From contig JAMWET010000507.1 in NCBI GenBank assembly GCA_024036415.1, forward strand, positions 1-64,000: a stretch of DNA of 64,000 nt. The letters are read 5' to 3'. Origin of the DNA: Prochilodus magdalenae. Its lineage: Eukaryota; Chordata; Actinopteri; Characiformes; Prochilodontidae. The translations under genes and the position numbers were made by a program. Of the stretch, positions 52,991 through 63,975 are shown piece after piece. The notes below the pieces were generated by a model. The model had not been told where the DNA came from and made no database searches. It saw nothing but the letters and a program-made list of their open reading frames with translations. Numbering within the stretch: the stretch's first letter is position 1; each line of letters starts with the position of its first letter.

Positions 52991-53565
52991 ACTGTAACAC
53001 ACGCTCTGTGCTCTGCGGGGTCTTCCGTCTGTGCTCCGAGGTTTCTCTGCTGGATAACAGTGGGCATTTGGGTTGCAGTGTTTACCCAGAACACAAAAAA
53101 GCCCCCGCTCTTGTGGTCACGTGACTGAAGGAGAGAAGAAAACACGCTCTGATATTTCCAAACACTCCACTGGAGAGATTTCCCAGCCTACTGGGCTGGA
53201 GACATGTTTTCGATGGCTCTCCTTTGTCTCGCTTTGCTGCCCCCCGTCAGCGTCCACAATCGCTGCCTTTGTTGTGTGGATGAGTGGGGGCATTCTTCCA
53301 GCAGGATGACCTCTCCTGTCTCCGCAGGCTCTGCGGCCCTCAGACGCCTGCCCAGTACCAGCCTGTCCGTCCCGATGGACAGAGGCATCAGTACCACGGC
53401 GGACATGGCGGAGGGACGGAGGGGACACACAGTTTGTGAGTATGACCGCTGATTATCACGTACCGTAGCCTTACTACACCACAGCTACCAGACGTGTAGA
53501 CATGGCGGCTCCTAGCAGATCTACTGTAGAACAAACAGAACATCTAACTATTCAACAGCTTTCTG
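52991..53565. other. Unassigned stretch with short open frames
   Basis: Overlapping frames of 75-105 codons exist on both strands around 53100-53450, but none matches a known family. It could hold a non-coding exon; the sequence does not decide. Confidence 0.3.
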
Positions 53566-53567
53566 CT

Positions 53568-54560
53568 CGTGTAGCACTCCTCCTCTCCTCCTTCTCCTCT
53601 CCTTCTCCTCATCTTCTCCTCTCCTTCTCCTCCTCTTCTTCTTTTTCTCCTCCTTTTCTCCTCTTCTTCTAAACCTCTTCTCCTCTCCTTCTAAACCTCT
53701 TCTCCTCTCCTTCTCCTCCTCCTCTCCTCCTTTTCCTCCTCTTCTCCTCTCCTTCTCTTCTCCTCTCCTTCTCCTCATCTTCTCCTCTCTTTCTCCTCCT
53801 CCTCTCCTCTCTTTCTCCTCTCCTTCTCCTCCTCTTCTCCTTTCCTTCTCCTCCTCCTCTTCTTTTTCTTCCTCTTCTTCTTCTACTTTCTCTTCTCCTT
53901 CTCTTTCTTCTTCCTCTTCTTCTCCTCCTCCTCCTTCTTCTTCTCCTCCTCCTCTTCTTCTCCTCTCCTTCTTCTTCTTCTTCTTCTCCTCTTCTCCTCT
54001 CCTTCTCCTCCTCTTCTCCTCTCCATCTCTTCTTCTTCTTCTTCTTCTCCTCCTCTTCTCCTCTCCTTCTCCTCCTCTTCTCCTTTCCTTCTCCTCCTCT
54101 TCTCCTTTCCTTCTCCTCCTCTTCTTCTCGTCCTCTTCTCCTTTCCTTCTCCTCCTCTTCTTCTCCTCCTCTTCTCCACTCCTTCTCCTCCTCTTCTTTT
54201 TCTACTTTCTCTTCTCCTTCTCTTTCTTTTTCCTCCTCTCCTTCTCCTCCTCCTTCTTCTTCTTCTCCTTCTTTTCTGTCTTCTTCCTCTTCTTATTTTC
54301 TTTCTTTCTTTTTTCAATCCATCAGCAGCCAGTAATTTTTTTTCCTTTTTTGTTCTCCACTCTTTTCTTCTTTTTCCTCTTCTCTCTTTTCCTCTATATT
54401 TTCTTCTTCCTCTATTTATTTTTTTTTCTTTTTGTCTTCTCTTTCTTCTTCATCTTTTTTCTTCTTCTCTTTTATTATCGTTTCCTTCTTCACTTGCATT
54501 TTCTTAGTGGTTCTTTATTTCTCTCCTTCTTCTCCTCTTCTTGTCTTCTTCTTCTCTTAT
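53568..54560. repeat. Polypyrimidine (TCC/TTC)n tract
   Basis: About 740 bases of cctcttctcctctccttctc-like triplets (to about 54315), then a looser T-rich pyrimidine stretch to 54560. The minus strand is almost pure purine. Frames rich in RRRGEE or SSSPSS are artefacts. Confidence 0.95.
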
Positions 54561-54569
54561 TCCCCTAGT

Positions 54570-55085
54570 ATACATCCCTCTGTTCAGAGTGTTTGCTCTG
54601 GTGTAGTGCTGTTCCTTCCTCTCTTCCTCTCTTCCTGTCTTCTTTATTTTCTGTTGACTAATCTGATTGACATTAACAGGCTGATCAGGCCACGCCCCTC
54701 TCAGGGATTCCACTTTACCTGTACAGCTGTTTAACTGGACCAGTCCTTTAACCTGAACACCCGCGAGCGAGCGAGCGCAGACAGGACGTAGTAACTGTCC
54801 TGCTGTCTGTGTTACAGACTGATCAAACGGACCTGCAGTGGCGACCCGGCCTGTCCTTACCAGAGCGTCCTACCTGCAGGTCAGCTGAGCTTCGTGTACC
54901 TGAGGATGCTTTGTTCTGTTTGCCGAGGTTATTGTTCTCAGACTTTAATACACAGTACGGGAGAGGTGCTCACAGACCGCTCCACGGGCCAGTACCAGTA
55001 CCGGTACCGGTACGCTTGTTTGAGCAGACGGGAGGATGGTAGCACAACAGCTGAAATCTGCAGTTTGATCTTTACTGTAATTCAC
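54570..55085. other. Unassigned stretch between polypyrimidine tracts
   Basis: No gene is recognised. A tandem of ccagtaccggta-type hexamers lies at 54990-55015. Confidence 0.3.
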
Positions 55086-55097
55086 ATCAGCAGTGTT

Positions 55098-55850
55098 CAT
55101 TCTTCTCCTTCTTCTTCCATTACTTCTCTTCTTCTACCTCTTCTTCTCCTTCTTCCTCTTCTTCTTCCTCTTCTCGCCTTCTTCTCTTCTTCTTCTCCTT
55201 TCTCTTCCTCTTCTCCTTCTTCCTCTTCTCGCCTTCTTCTCTTCTCCTTCTTCTCCTTCTCCTTCCTCTTCGTCTTCTCCTTCTTCCTCTTTTCTTCTCT
55301 TCTTCTTCCTCTTCTCGCCTTCTTCTATTCTCCTTTCTCTCCTTCTCCTTCCTCTTCGTCTTCTCCTTCTTCCTCTTTTTTTTCTCTTCTTCTTCCTCTT
55401 TTCGCCTTCTTCTCTTCTCCTTCTTCTCCTTCTCCTTCTCCTTCCTCTTCGTCTTCTCCTTCTTCTTCTTCCTCTTCTCGCCTTCTTCTCTTCTTCTCCA
55501 TCTTCTTCCTCTTCTCCTTCTTCCTCTTTTTCTTTCTCTTCTCCTTCTTCCTCTTCTTCTTCTTCTCCTCCTCCCCTTCTTCTTCCTCTTCTTTTTGTTT
55601 TTCTTCTCCTTCTTCTTCTTCTTCTTCTTCCTCTTCTGCTCCTACTCTTCTTCCTCTTTTTCTTCTTCACCTTCTTCTTTGTCCTCTTCTCTTTCTTTTT
55701 CTTCTTCTTCACCTTCTTCTTTGTCCTCTTCTCTTTCTTTTTCTTCTTCTTCACCTTCTTCTTTGTCCTTTTCTTTTTCTTTTTCTTCCTCATCATCTTC
55801 TTCTTCCTCTTCTGTTTTTTATTCATTTTCTTATTTTTCTTCTTCTGCTT
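55098..55850. repeat. Second polypyrimidine (TTC/TCC)n tract
   Basis: About 750 bases of ttcttctcctt-type triplets with internal longer duplications (for example tcaccttcttctttgtcctc three times at about 55667-55770). This is the same composition as 53568-54560. The serine-, phenylalanine- and lysine-rich frames of 250-325 codons are artefacts. Confidence 0.95.
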
Positions 55851-56104
55851 TACATCACTGTACACACCTGACAGCCCATCCGCAGCCACCTGCGATATGA
55901 GAGAGCACTCCAGCAGTCTCTCTAGTTATTAATATTTTTTATTTTTCCCTTTTTCAGAATATAAGCACAAATTATTGATTTGCTCTCAATTTACAAACGA
56001 CACATCACATCAACCAGCTCCAGCCTCTAGCTGTACGTCAGCAGGGTAGATAAAGAGGCCGGTGGTATATATTGTTCAGAAATGCCTCACAGGTAACTAA
56101 CCCA

Positions 56105-56177
56105 GACACTGACTCATGACGTGCCTCCCCTTTAGTCCGTCCTCAGCTGATGCCATGGTGTAGATGAGGAGGTGGAG
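56105..56177 (+). promoter_or_regulatory. b3gat1 5' UTR with probable upstream acceptor
   Basis: A pyrimidine stretch followed by AG (cctcccctttag, ending 56133; or cctcag, ending near 56144) just upstream of the ATG suggests that the coding exon begins with a splice acceptor and that non-coding exon(s) lie further upstream. No Golgi-gene promoter is visible immediately upstream. Confidence 0.4.
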
Positions 56178-59100
56178 ATGCCGAGGAGAAGAGACGTCCT
56201 AGCGCTGGTGCTGATTGTGCTGCCGTGGACTTTGCTCATCAGCGTCTGGCATCAGAGCCCGGTCACGCCACAGCCTGTCACTCGAAAGGGTAAAGATTGA
56301 GCCCTCTCTCCAGATGAACCAGGATGTGCCTTACGCTACAGTCAGTCAGCTGTATATGTATATATACTACAGTAAATCAGCTGTATATGTATATATACTA
56401 CAGTAAAGCAGCTGTATATGTATATATACTACAGTAAAGCAGCTGTATATGTATCTATACTACAGTAAAGCAGCTGTATATGTATATATACTACAGTAAA
56501 GCAGCTGTATATGTATATATACTACAGTAAATCAGCTGTATATGTATATATACTACAGTCAATCAGCTGTATATGTATATATACTACAGTGAATCAGCTG
56601 TATATGTATATATACTACAGTAAATCAGCTGTATATGTATCTATACTACAGTCAATCAGCTGTATATGTATCTATACCACAGTCAATCAGCTGTATATGT
56701 ATATACCACAGTAAATCAGCTGTATATGTATCTATACTACAGTCAATCAGCTGTATATGTATCTATACCACAGTCAATCAGCTGTATATGTATATACCAC
56801 AGTAAATCAGCTGTATATGTATCTATACCACAGTAAATCAGCTGTATATGTATCTATACTACAGTCAATCAGCTGTATATGTATATACCACAGTAAATCA
56901 GCTGTATATGTATCTATACTACAGTCAATCAGCTGTATATGTATCTATACCACAGTAAATCAGCTGTATATGTATCTATACCACAGTAAATCAGCTGTAT
57001 ATGTATCTATACTACAGTCAATCAGCTGTATATGTATATACCACAGTAAATCAGCTGTATATGTATCTATACCACAGTAAATCAGCTGTATATGTATCTA
57101 TACTACAGTCAATCAGCTGTATATGTATCTATACCACAGTAAATCAGCTGTATATGTATCTATACCACAGTAAATCAGCTGTATATGTATCTATACTACA
57201 GTCAATCAGCTGTATATGTATATACCACAGTAAATCAGCTGTATATGTATCTATACTACAGTCAATCAGCTGTATATGTATCTATACCACAGTAAATCAG
57301 CTGTATATGTATCTATACTACAGTAAATCAGCTGTATATGTGTATATACTGTAGTAAATCAGCTGTATATGTATATATACCACAGTAAATCAGCTGTATA
57401 TGTATATATACTATAGTAAATCAGCTGTATATGTATATATGATATAGTAAATCAGCTGTATATGTATCTATACTTTAATAAATCAGCTGTATATGTATAT
57501 ATACTACAGTAAATCAGCTGTATATGTATATATACTATAGTAAATCAGCTGTATATGTATATATACTATAGTAAATCAGCTGTATATGTATATATGATAT
57601 AGTAAATCAGCTGTATATGTATATATACTATAGTAAATCAGCTGTATATGTATATATGATATAGTAAATCAGCTGTATATGTATCTATACTTTAATAAAT
57701 CAGCTGTATATGTATCTATACTATAGTAAATCAGCTGTATATGTATCTATACTACAGTAAATCAGCTGTATATGTATCTATACTATAATAAATCAGCTGT
57801 ATATGTATATATACTACAGTAAATCAGCTGTATATGTACCTATACTACAGTAAATCAGCTGTATATGTATATATACTATAGTAAATCAGCTGTATATGTA
57901 TATATACTATAGTAAATCAGCTGTATATGTATATATACTATAGTAAATCAGCTGTATATGTATATATACCACAGTAAATCAGCTGTATATGTACCTATAC
58001 TACAGTAAATCAGCTGTATATGTATATATACTATAGTAAATCAGCTGTATATGTATATATACTATAGTAAATCAGCTGTATATGTATCTATACTATAATA
58101 AATCAGCTGTATATGTACCTATACTACAGTAAATCAGCTGTATATGTATATATACTATAGTAAATCAGCTGTATATGTATATATACTATAGTAAATCAGC
58201 TGTATATGTATATATACTACAGTCAATCAGCTGTATATGTATATATACTATAGTAAATCAGCTGTATATGTATATATACTATAGTAAATCAGCTGTATAT
58301 GTATATATGATATAGTAAATCAGCTGTATATGTATATATACTATAGTAAATCAGCTGTATATGTATATATACTATAGTAAATCAGCTGTATATGTATATA
58401 TGATATAGTAAATCAGCTGTATATGTATCTATACTTTAATAAATCAGCTGTATATGTATCTATACTATAGTAAATCAGCTGTATATGTATCTATACTACA
58501 GTAAATCAGCTGTATATGTATCTATACTATAATAAATCAGCTGTATATGTATCTATACTATAGTAAATCAGCTGTATATGTATCTATACTACAGTAAATC
58601 AGCTGTATATGTATATATACTACAGTAAATCAGCTGTATATGTATCTATATTACAGTAAATCAGCTGTATATGTATATATACTACAGTAAATCAGCTGTA
58701 TATGTATCTATACTACAGTAAATCAGCTGTATATGTATCTATACTACAGTAAATCAGCTGTATATGTATCTATACTACAGTAAATCAGCTGTATATGTAT
58801 CTATACTATTTGGTTGTATTCGACTGAAATTCCGAACTTTAGATAATTGTGCATCACTCTTCTTGTCACAGATGAGAGACGTGTGCTTAGCAAATCCCAC
58901 AGTGATGGCCTCCAATTTAAAGAGTCCTGCGTTATATACAACGGCGTCTCCGCGGGGGTCTTTCGGAGAGCTAGCGCTTATGGCCGGCCACCACCCTGGT
59001 CTGGCCTGCTGCCCACCATCCATATCATAACGCCCACTTACACTCGGCCCGTCCAGAAGGCAGAGCTGACCCGGCTGGCCAACACCCTCCTGCATGTACC

Positions 59101-62100
59101 CAACCTGCACTGGATCGTGGTGGAAGACGGCCCCCGCAGGACGCCACTGGTGTCCAGGCTGCTGCGGAGCACTGGCCTGAACCACACCCACCTGAATGAG
59201 GAGACCCCCCGGTCATACAGGCTGCACAGGGAGCCCCGGGGTGGACGCGTGCCCCGTGGAACCGTCCAGAGAAACCTTGGTCTGCGCTGGCTCCGGGAAG
59301 CCCTCGGCCATGGAGGCAACCACCGTGGGGTCGTGTACTTCGCAGACGATGACAACACCTACAGCCTGGAGCTGTTTGAGGAGGTGAGGTGAACAGAAAT
59401 CGAACACACATGCTGACAAATCAGCTTTATATGTGTGTGTGTGTATGTATGTATATATATGTGTATATATATATACAGCTCTGGAAATTTTTAAGAGCCC
59501 ACCTGTAACTGATCAGTGTCTCCAGTTGTACAGGTTCTGGGTTTGTGTTGGACCAGAATTAGAAAATCACTAATGACCTCCAGAAGCCTGTTTTTAGAAC
59601 CATGCTCGCTGTGCGTTTCACCCCAGCCACCGCTCGCCAGTCTCTCTGTAGGTCACCTGAGGTCATCTTACGGTGGGTAAGGGACATTGGAATGAGGTGG
59701 CGCTCATCACAGTCAGTAGAGAGTGGGTTTGGCCCTCTGCCAGTCTGTAGCTGTGTTGTCCTGTGTGTTTGCTGCTGGACCTTGTTCTTATGAACCAGAC
59801 GCTCACTGTATCTGCCAGTGAAGCTAGAACCCAACCTTCGGTTCCTCACTAAGAACCTGCTGTACATGTGGAGATGCTGGATGCTGACTTAAGAAGAAAC
59901 TGGAGTGGGCTCTTATTCATTTCCAGAGCTGTACACTACAGTAAATCAACTGTATATGTATATAGTAGTCGGCCCACATCTGGCCCACATTCCTCGTTTT
60001 TGTCTGGCCCACTTGCCAGATTGGTTAACAGCACCTGCAAGAGGTGGGTCACATCTGCACCTCATTAAGGTCACGCAACTCTGCTGTATCAGTGCCAGAA
60101 TGACTTGGTCTTTATCCACTGTGTTTAACCATGTAGTTATGCAGATTGTGAAGACATGGTTGTAAAAAATGTGCATGTGTAATGTGTATCATCACCGTTC
60201 ATAGAAAAACAATTTCCCAAAATGGCAGCTTCACAGGAGAGGCCAAAAACCTCATTTAGTTTTAATGTAAGTCAATAGAACCAGACGTCTTACCAAGCAG
60301 TTTTGGGCCATTTCTGTAGGTCCTTTCATCATGAAATTTACATACAGTGTAAACATGAGCCGCTGTGTTCAAATGATGGCGAAAAGTAAAAATCTACATA
60401 AGAATGGAGATACATGTTTTTTTTTTGACAGCTAGGAAAATAAATAAATGGTTGATTTTATACACATTGTCACATCTTTGTCTGTCTATCTGTCTGCCTG
60501 TCCCTGTTCATGTCTCACGACGCCCCCTCTGGCTACTTCATATCATAGCACAGCTCTTCCTGCTCCACCCTGGCTCCACCCACTACCACACCTGAGACTA
60601 ATCTGTTACCCATTAGGACTTGAATTAGGACTTCTCTATTTGGCCTGTTGGTTTTGGAAGTCTCTGTTGTCCCTTTGTGATTTCTAAGCTGTTTTTCCCC
60701 CCCGTGTTAGTTCTGAGCTGTTTTTCCCCCGTGTTAGTTCTTAGCTGGTTACCCATCCCGCCCCCCGCCCCCTCTGTGTTAGTCCTGAGCTGTTTTTCCC
60801 CTGTGTTAGTCCTGAGCTGTTTTTACGCCGTGTTAGTTCTGAGCTGGTTTTCCCCCCTTTGTGTTAGTCCTGAGCTGGTTCCCCATCCCCACCCCCTCCG
60901 CGTTAGTCCTGAGCTGTTTTTCCCCTGTGTTAGTCCTGAGCTGTTTTTCCCCTGTGTTAGTCCTGAGCTGTTTTTCCCCCGTGTTAGTCCTGAGCTGTTT
61001 TTCCCCCCGTGTTAGTCCTGAGCTGTTTTTCCCCCGTGTTAGTCCTGAGCTGTTTTTCCCCCGTGTTAGTCCTGAGCTGTTTTTCCCCCGTGTTAGTCCT
61101 GAGCTGTTTTCCCCCCGTGTTAGTCCTGAGCTGTTTTTCCCCCGTGTTAGTCCTGAGCTGGTTTCCCCCCGTGTTAGTCCTGAGCTGTTTTCCCCCCGTG
61201 TTAGTCCTGAGCTGTTTTTCCCCCGTGTTAGTCCTGAGCTGGTGTCCCCCCGTGTTCGGCCGGCGTTTTTGTTCCCCCGTGTTAGTCCTGAGCTGTTTTT
61301 CCCCCGTGTTAGTCCTGAGCTGTTTTTCCCCCGTGTTAGTCCTGAGCTGGTTTCCCCCCGTGTTAGTCCTGAGCTGTTTTTCCCCCGTGTTAGTCCTGAG
61401 CTGGTTTTCCCCCGTGTTAGTCCTGAGCTGGTTTCCCCCCGTGTTAGTCCTGAGCTGTTTTTCCCCTGTGTTAGTCCTGAGCTGTTTTTCCCCTGTGTTA
61501 GTCCTGAGCTGTTTTTCCCCTGTGTTAGTCCTGAGCTGGTCTAGCCCGCCAACCACCCGCCACACCAGCCCCACCCCCACCCCCCCCCGTGTTAGTCCTG
61601 AGCTGTTTTTCCCCCGTGTTAGTCCTGAGCTGTTTTTCCCCTGTGTTAGTCCTGAGCTGTTTTTCCCCCGTGTTAGTCCTGAGCTGGTTTCCCCCCGTGT
61701 TAGTCCTGAGCTGGTTTCCCCCCGTGTTAGTCCTGAGCTGTTTTTCCCCTGTGTTAGTCCTGAGCTGTTTTTCCCCCGTGTTAGTCCTGAGCTGTTTTTC
61801 CCCCGTGTTAGTCCTGAGCTGGTTTTCCCCCGTGTTAGTCCTGAGCTGGTTTCCCCCCGTGTTAGTCCTGAGCTGTTTTTCCCCTGTGTTAGTCCTGAGC
61901 TGTTTTTCCCCTGTGTTAGTCCTGAGCTGTTTTTCCCCTGTGTTAGTCCTGAGCTGGTCCCGCCAACCACCCGCCACACCAGCCCCACCCCCACCCCCCC
62001 CCGTGTTAGTCCTGAGCTGTTTTTCCCCCGTGTTAGTCCTGAGCTGTTTTTCCCCTGTGTTAGTCCTGAGCTGTTTTTCCCCTGTGTTAGTCCTGAGCTG

Positions 62101-62889
62101 TTTTTCCCCTGTGTTAGTCCTGAGCTGTTTTTCCCCCGTGTTAGTCCTGAGCTGTTTTTCCCCTGTGTTAGTCCTGAGCTGTTTTTCCCCTGTGTTAGTC
62201 CTGAGCTGTTTTTCCCCTGTGTTAGTCCTGAGCTGTTTTTCCCCCGTGTTAGTCCTGAGCTGTTTTTCCCCTGTGTTAGTCCTGAGCTGTTTTGAATTCC
62301 CCCATGGTTGTGATGTCACACAATTGCAGCCTTTCAGCACAGTAAGCATTAGCATCAGTAAAAGTGAAAACCATGAACAATAAAAGCACCACTGAATGTA
62401 GAACACGGTCCCTATTAAACTTCATCTCACCTAAACAGAGAGTAATGCTGAAAATCAAGACCGACACGAGAAGAATACCAAGATAAGCAAAGATGTCTCC
62501 AGACTTTTGATGGGCAGACTGCTTAGCTGCTCAGCTCTAAGAAAAAGGCGACCCAGTGCTTAGCCGCCCACTCACCCTGACCTTTCTTTCAGATGCGCTC
62601 CACGCAGAAGGTGTCCGTCTGGCCGGTAGCGTTTGTGGGCGGGCTCCGCTACGAGTCCCCCAAGATTAACACCATGGGAAAAGTGTACGGCTGGAGGACG
62701 GTGTTCGACCCTCACCGTCCCTTCGCTATCGACATGGCTGGATTCGCCGTCAACCTCCAGCTCATCCTCAGCAAACCTCAGGCCTATTTTAAGCTGAAGG
62801 GAATCAAAGGGGGATACCAGGAGAGCAGCCTGCTGAGGGAGCTGGTCACTCTGAGTGACCTGGAGCCCAAAGCTGATAACTGCACAAAG
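56178..62889 (+). CDS. b3gat1: Galactosylgalactosylxylosylprotein 3-beta-glucuronosyltransferase 1 (B3GAT1), 5' three coding exons, partial
   Basis: Exons 56178-56289, 58872-59383 and 62593-62889 join in frame (phases 1 and 0) to 307 residues; the final exon (family ending after LVWHTRTEKP) must lie past 64000. B3GAT1 (GlcAT-P, family GT43) adds glucuronic acid to N-acetyllactosamine on glycoproteins, making the HNK-1 epitope precursor in the Golgi, mainly in nervous tissue. The protein starts [20 protein letters not shown], a type II membrane anchor at residues about 7-23. After a variable stem come [50 protein letters not shown] (DDD at about 196-198 binds Mn and UDP), [29 protein letters not shown] and [13 protein letters not shown]. 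The N-terminus marks it as B3GAT1 rather than B3GAT2 or B3GAT3. The intron 1 and 2 minisatellites are listed separately. Confidence 0.95.
56335..58808 (+). repeat. 31-bp minisatellite, about 80 copies, in b3gat1 intron 1
   Basis: The unit is cagtaaatcagctgtatatg followed by tatatatacta (31 bases), with shorter 27-29-base variants. Variants alternate taca/tata and atct/atat, giving longer-period blocks. It fills almost all of intron 1 (56290-58871) and stops 64 bases before the exon. The unit reappears once at 59938-59962 (cagtaaatcaactgtatatg). Confidence 0.97.
59476..59931. mobile_element. DNA transposon with TA duplication, 456 bp, in b3gat1 intron 2
   Basis: TA at 59474-59475 and 59932-59933 flank inverted ends: cagctctggaaatttttaag at the left and ctcttattcatttccagagc at the right. 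The cagctctggaaa end is one I recognise from a common teleost Tc1-like or MITE family. The interior keeps cctccagaagcctg and atgaaccagacgctcactg but no useful frame. Confidence 0.8.
59965..60110. mobile_element. Partial 'tggcccacat' repeat
   Basis: Shares catctggcccacat, catctgcacctcattaaggt, caactctgctgtatcagtgc with the repeat at 27840-28080. It directly follows a stray unit of the 31-bp minisatellite. Confidence 0.5.
60115..60680. other. b3gat1 intron 2, unrecognised part
   Basis: No exon is seen. It includes text (60215-60400) like a widespread fish intronic repeat (caatagaaccagacgtctta), but I cannot name the family. Confidence 0.35.
60690..62292 (+). repeat. 27-bp minisatellite, about 58 copies, in b3gat1 intron 2
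   Basis: The unit is gtgttagtcctgagctgttt plus ttccccc (27 bases; some units gctggtttcccccc). Two units are replaced by an identical longer insert (cgccaaccacccgccacacc, then agccccacccccaccc) near 61545-61590 and 61960-62005. This shows that a block of about 400 bases has itself been duplicated. Since 27 is divisible by three, frames of 264-428 codons stay open on both strands; they are not genes. Confidence 0.97.
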
Positions 62890-63032
62890 GTGACCTCACT
62901 TCCATCGAGTCAGAATGCAGTGATGTGCAAATCATTCACAAACGATTTATTAAATGGAAAATAGAGTAGTACAAAAACGACAGACGACATGTTGCAACTG
63001 AGAACTTGTATTGTGTATAAGTACATACGTAT

Positions 63033-63975
63033 ACTCATCATCCAAAAATTGTTGCACCCAGAAGGAAGCGTCGGAAGAACTAACTTACAGATGCAGATAC
63101 ATACTACACATACAGAAGTCTGTCTCTCAGTATGGCGTCAGGCTGCCGTGTTCGCTAACCCAACACGCCAGTCGTCTCGGTATGGAGCTGTAGAGGCTCC
63201 TAATGGTGTCCTGTGATAATCCATCCCATGCAGCTTGAACATCCTCACACAGTTCCTGCAGATGGTGCGGTAGGGGTGGAGGTGGAGGGACACCAGGCCT
63301 TCTGGACGTGTGATGACAAACCATTCATCTTGGTGCTGACCACGGTGCCTCCACACATGGATTCGTTGGTCGTCTCCACCAAGACTAAAGCGGGACTCGT
63401 CACTGAAGATGACCCGCTGCCATTCTGAGTCACTCCATGACAGTCTGGTACGACACCACTGCAGTCTTTGGTGACGGTGGCGTGGTGTTAAGGACAATCG
63501 CCATAATGGTTTGCGTGCATGTAGTCTGGACACGCCAGACGTCTCGGTATGGAGCTGTAGAGGTTCCTAATGGTGTCCTGTGATAATCCATCCCATGCAG
63601 CTTGAAAATCCTCCCACAGTTCCTGCAGATGGTGCGGTAGTCTGGTACGACACCACTGCAGTCTTTGGTGACGGTGACGTGGTGTTAAGGACAGTCGGTA
63701 CGGTCTGTGTGCATGTAGTCCTGCGTGGTGCAGCCGTCTGCCAATGGTGCTGCACTAACAGGATGACTCATGAAGGACACCACTGCTCGTCGTCTGCAGT
63801 CGTGGCTGCTGGGTCAGGCCCATCCTTGCTTACGTTACATGTGTGGCCGAGCGTGAAGCTTGAATCATTGGCATGTCTCAGGATGCAACACCTACCCTCC
63901 GAGTTTCATTCCTGTGAGTTGCTTGTTTCTGGGTGCAGCTATTTGGGCAGAGGTTTCTTTGATGATTTTTTGAAC
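63033..63975 (-). mobile_element. Tc1-like element, internally deleted and partly duplicated
   Basis: The left end actcatcatccaaaaattgt with tgcacccagaagg and the right end tttctgggtgcagcta with gatgattttt are inverted. The minus strand encodes the remnant SEWQRVIFSDESRFSLGGDD, RIHVWRHRG and, after the family's deletion junction, the C-terminal fragment (63138-63533; other frame QELCEDVQAAWDGLSQDT). A block of about 100 bases (from cgccagacgtctcggtatgg to cagatggtgcggtag) is repeated at 63530-63640, next to another piece starting gtctggtacgacacc. It lies in b3gat1 intron 3. Confidence 0.85.

Noticed and set aside
53117..53452. 80-103-codon frames as an upstream gene
   Set aside because: Open frames on both strands of a moderately GC-rich region without family similarity; a non-coding exon cannot be excluded.
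53548..55932. Arginine/lysine-rich and serine/phenylalanine-rich frames
   Set aside because: Simple polypyrimidine repeats; no splice or family evidence.
56335..58808. CRISPR-like array (31-bp repeats)
   Set aside because: There are no unique spacers; units are directly adjacent, and the host is a vertebrate.
60690..62400. Open frames of 227-428 codons (CFSPVLVLS or LRTNTGEKQ type) as proteins
   Set aside because: They are 27-bp tandem repeat artefacts open in several frames on both strands, inside an intron of b3gat1.
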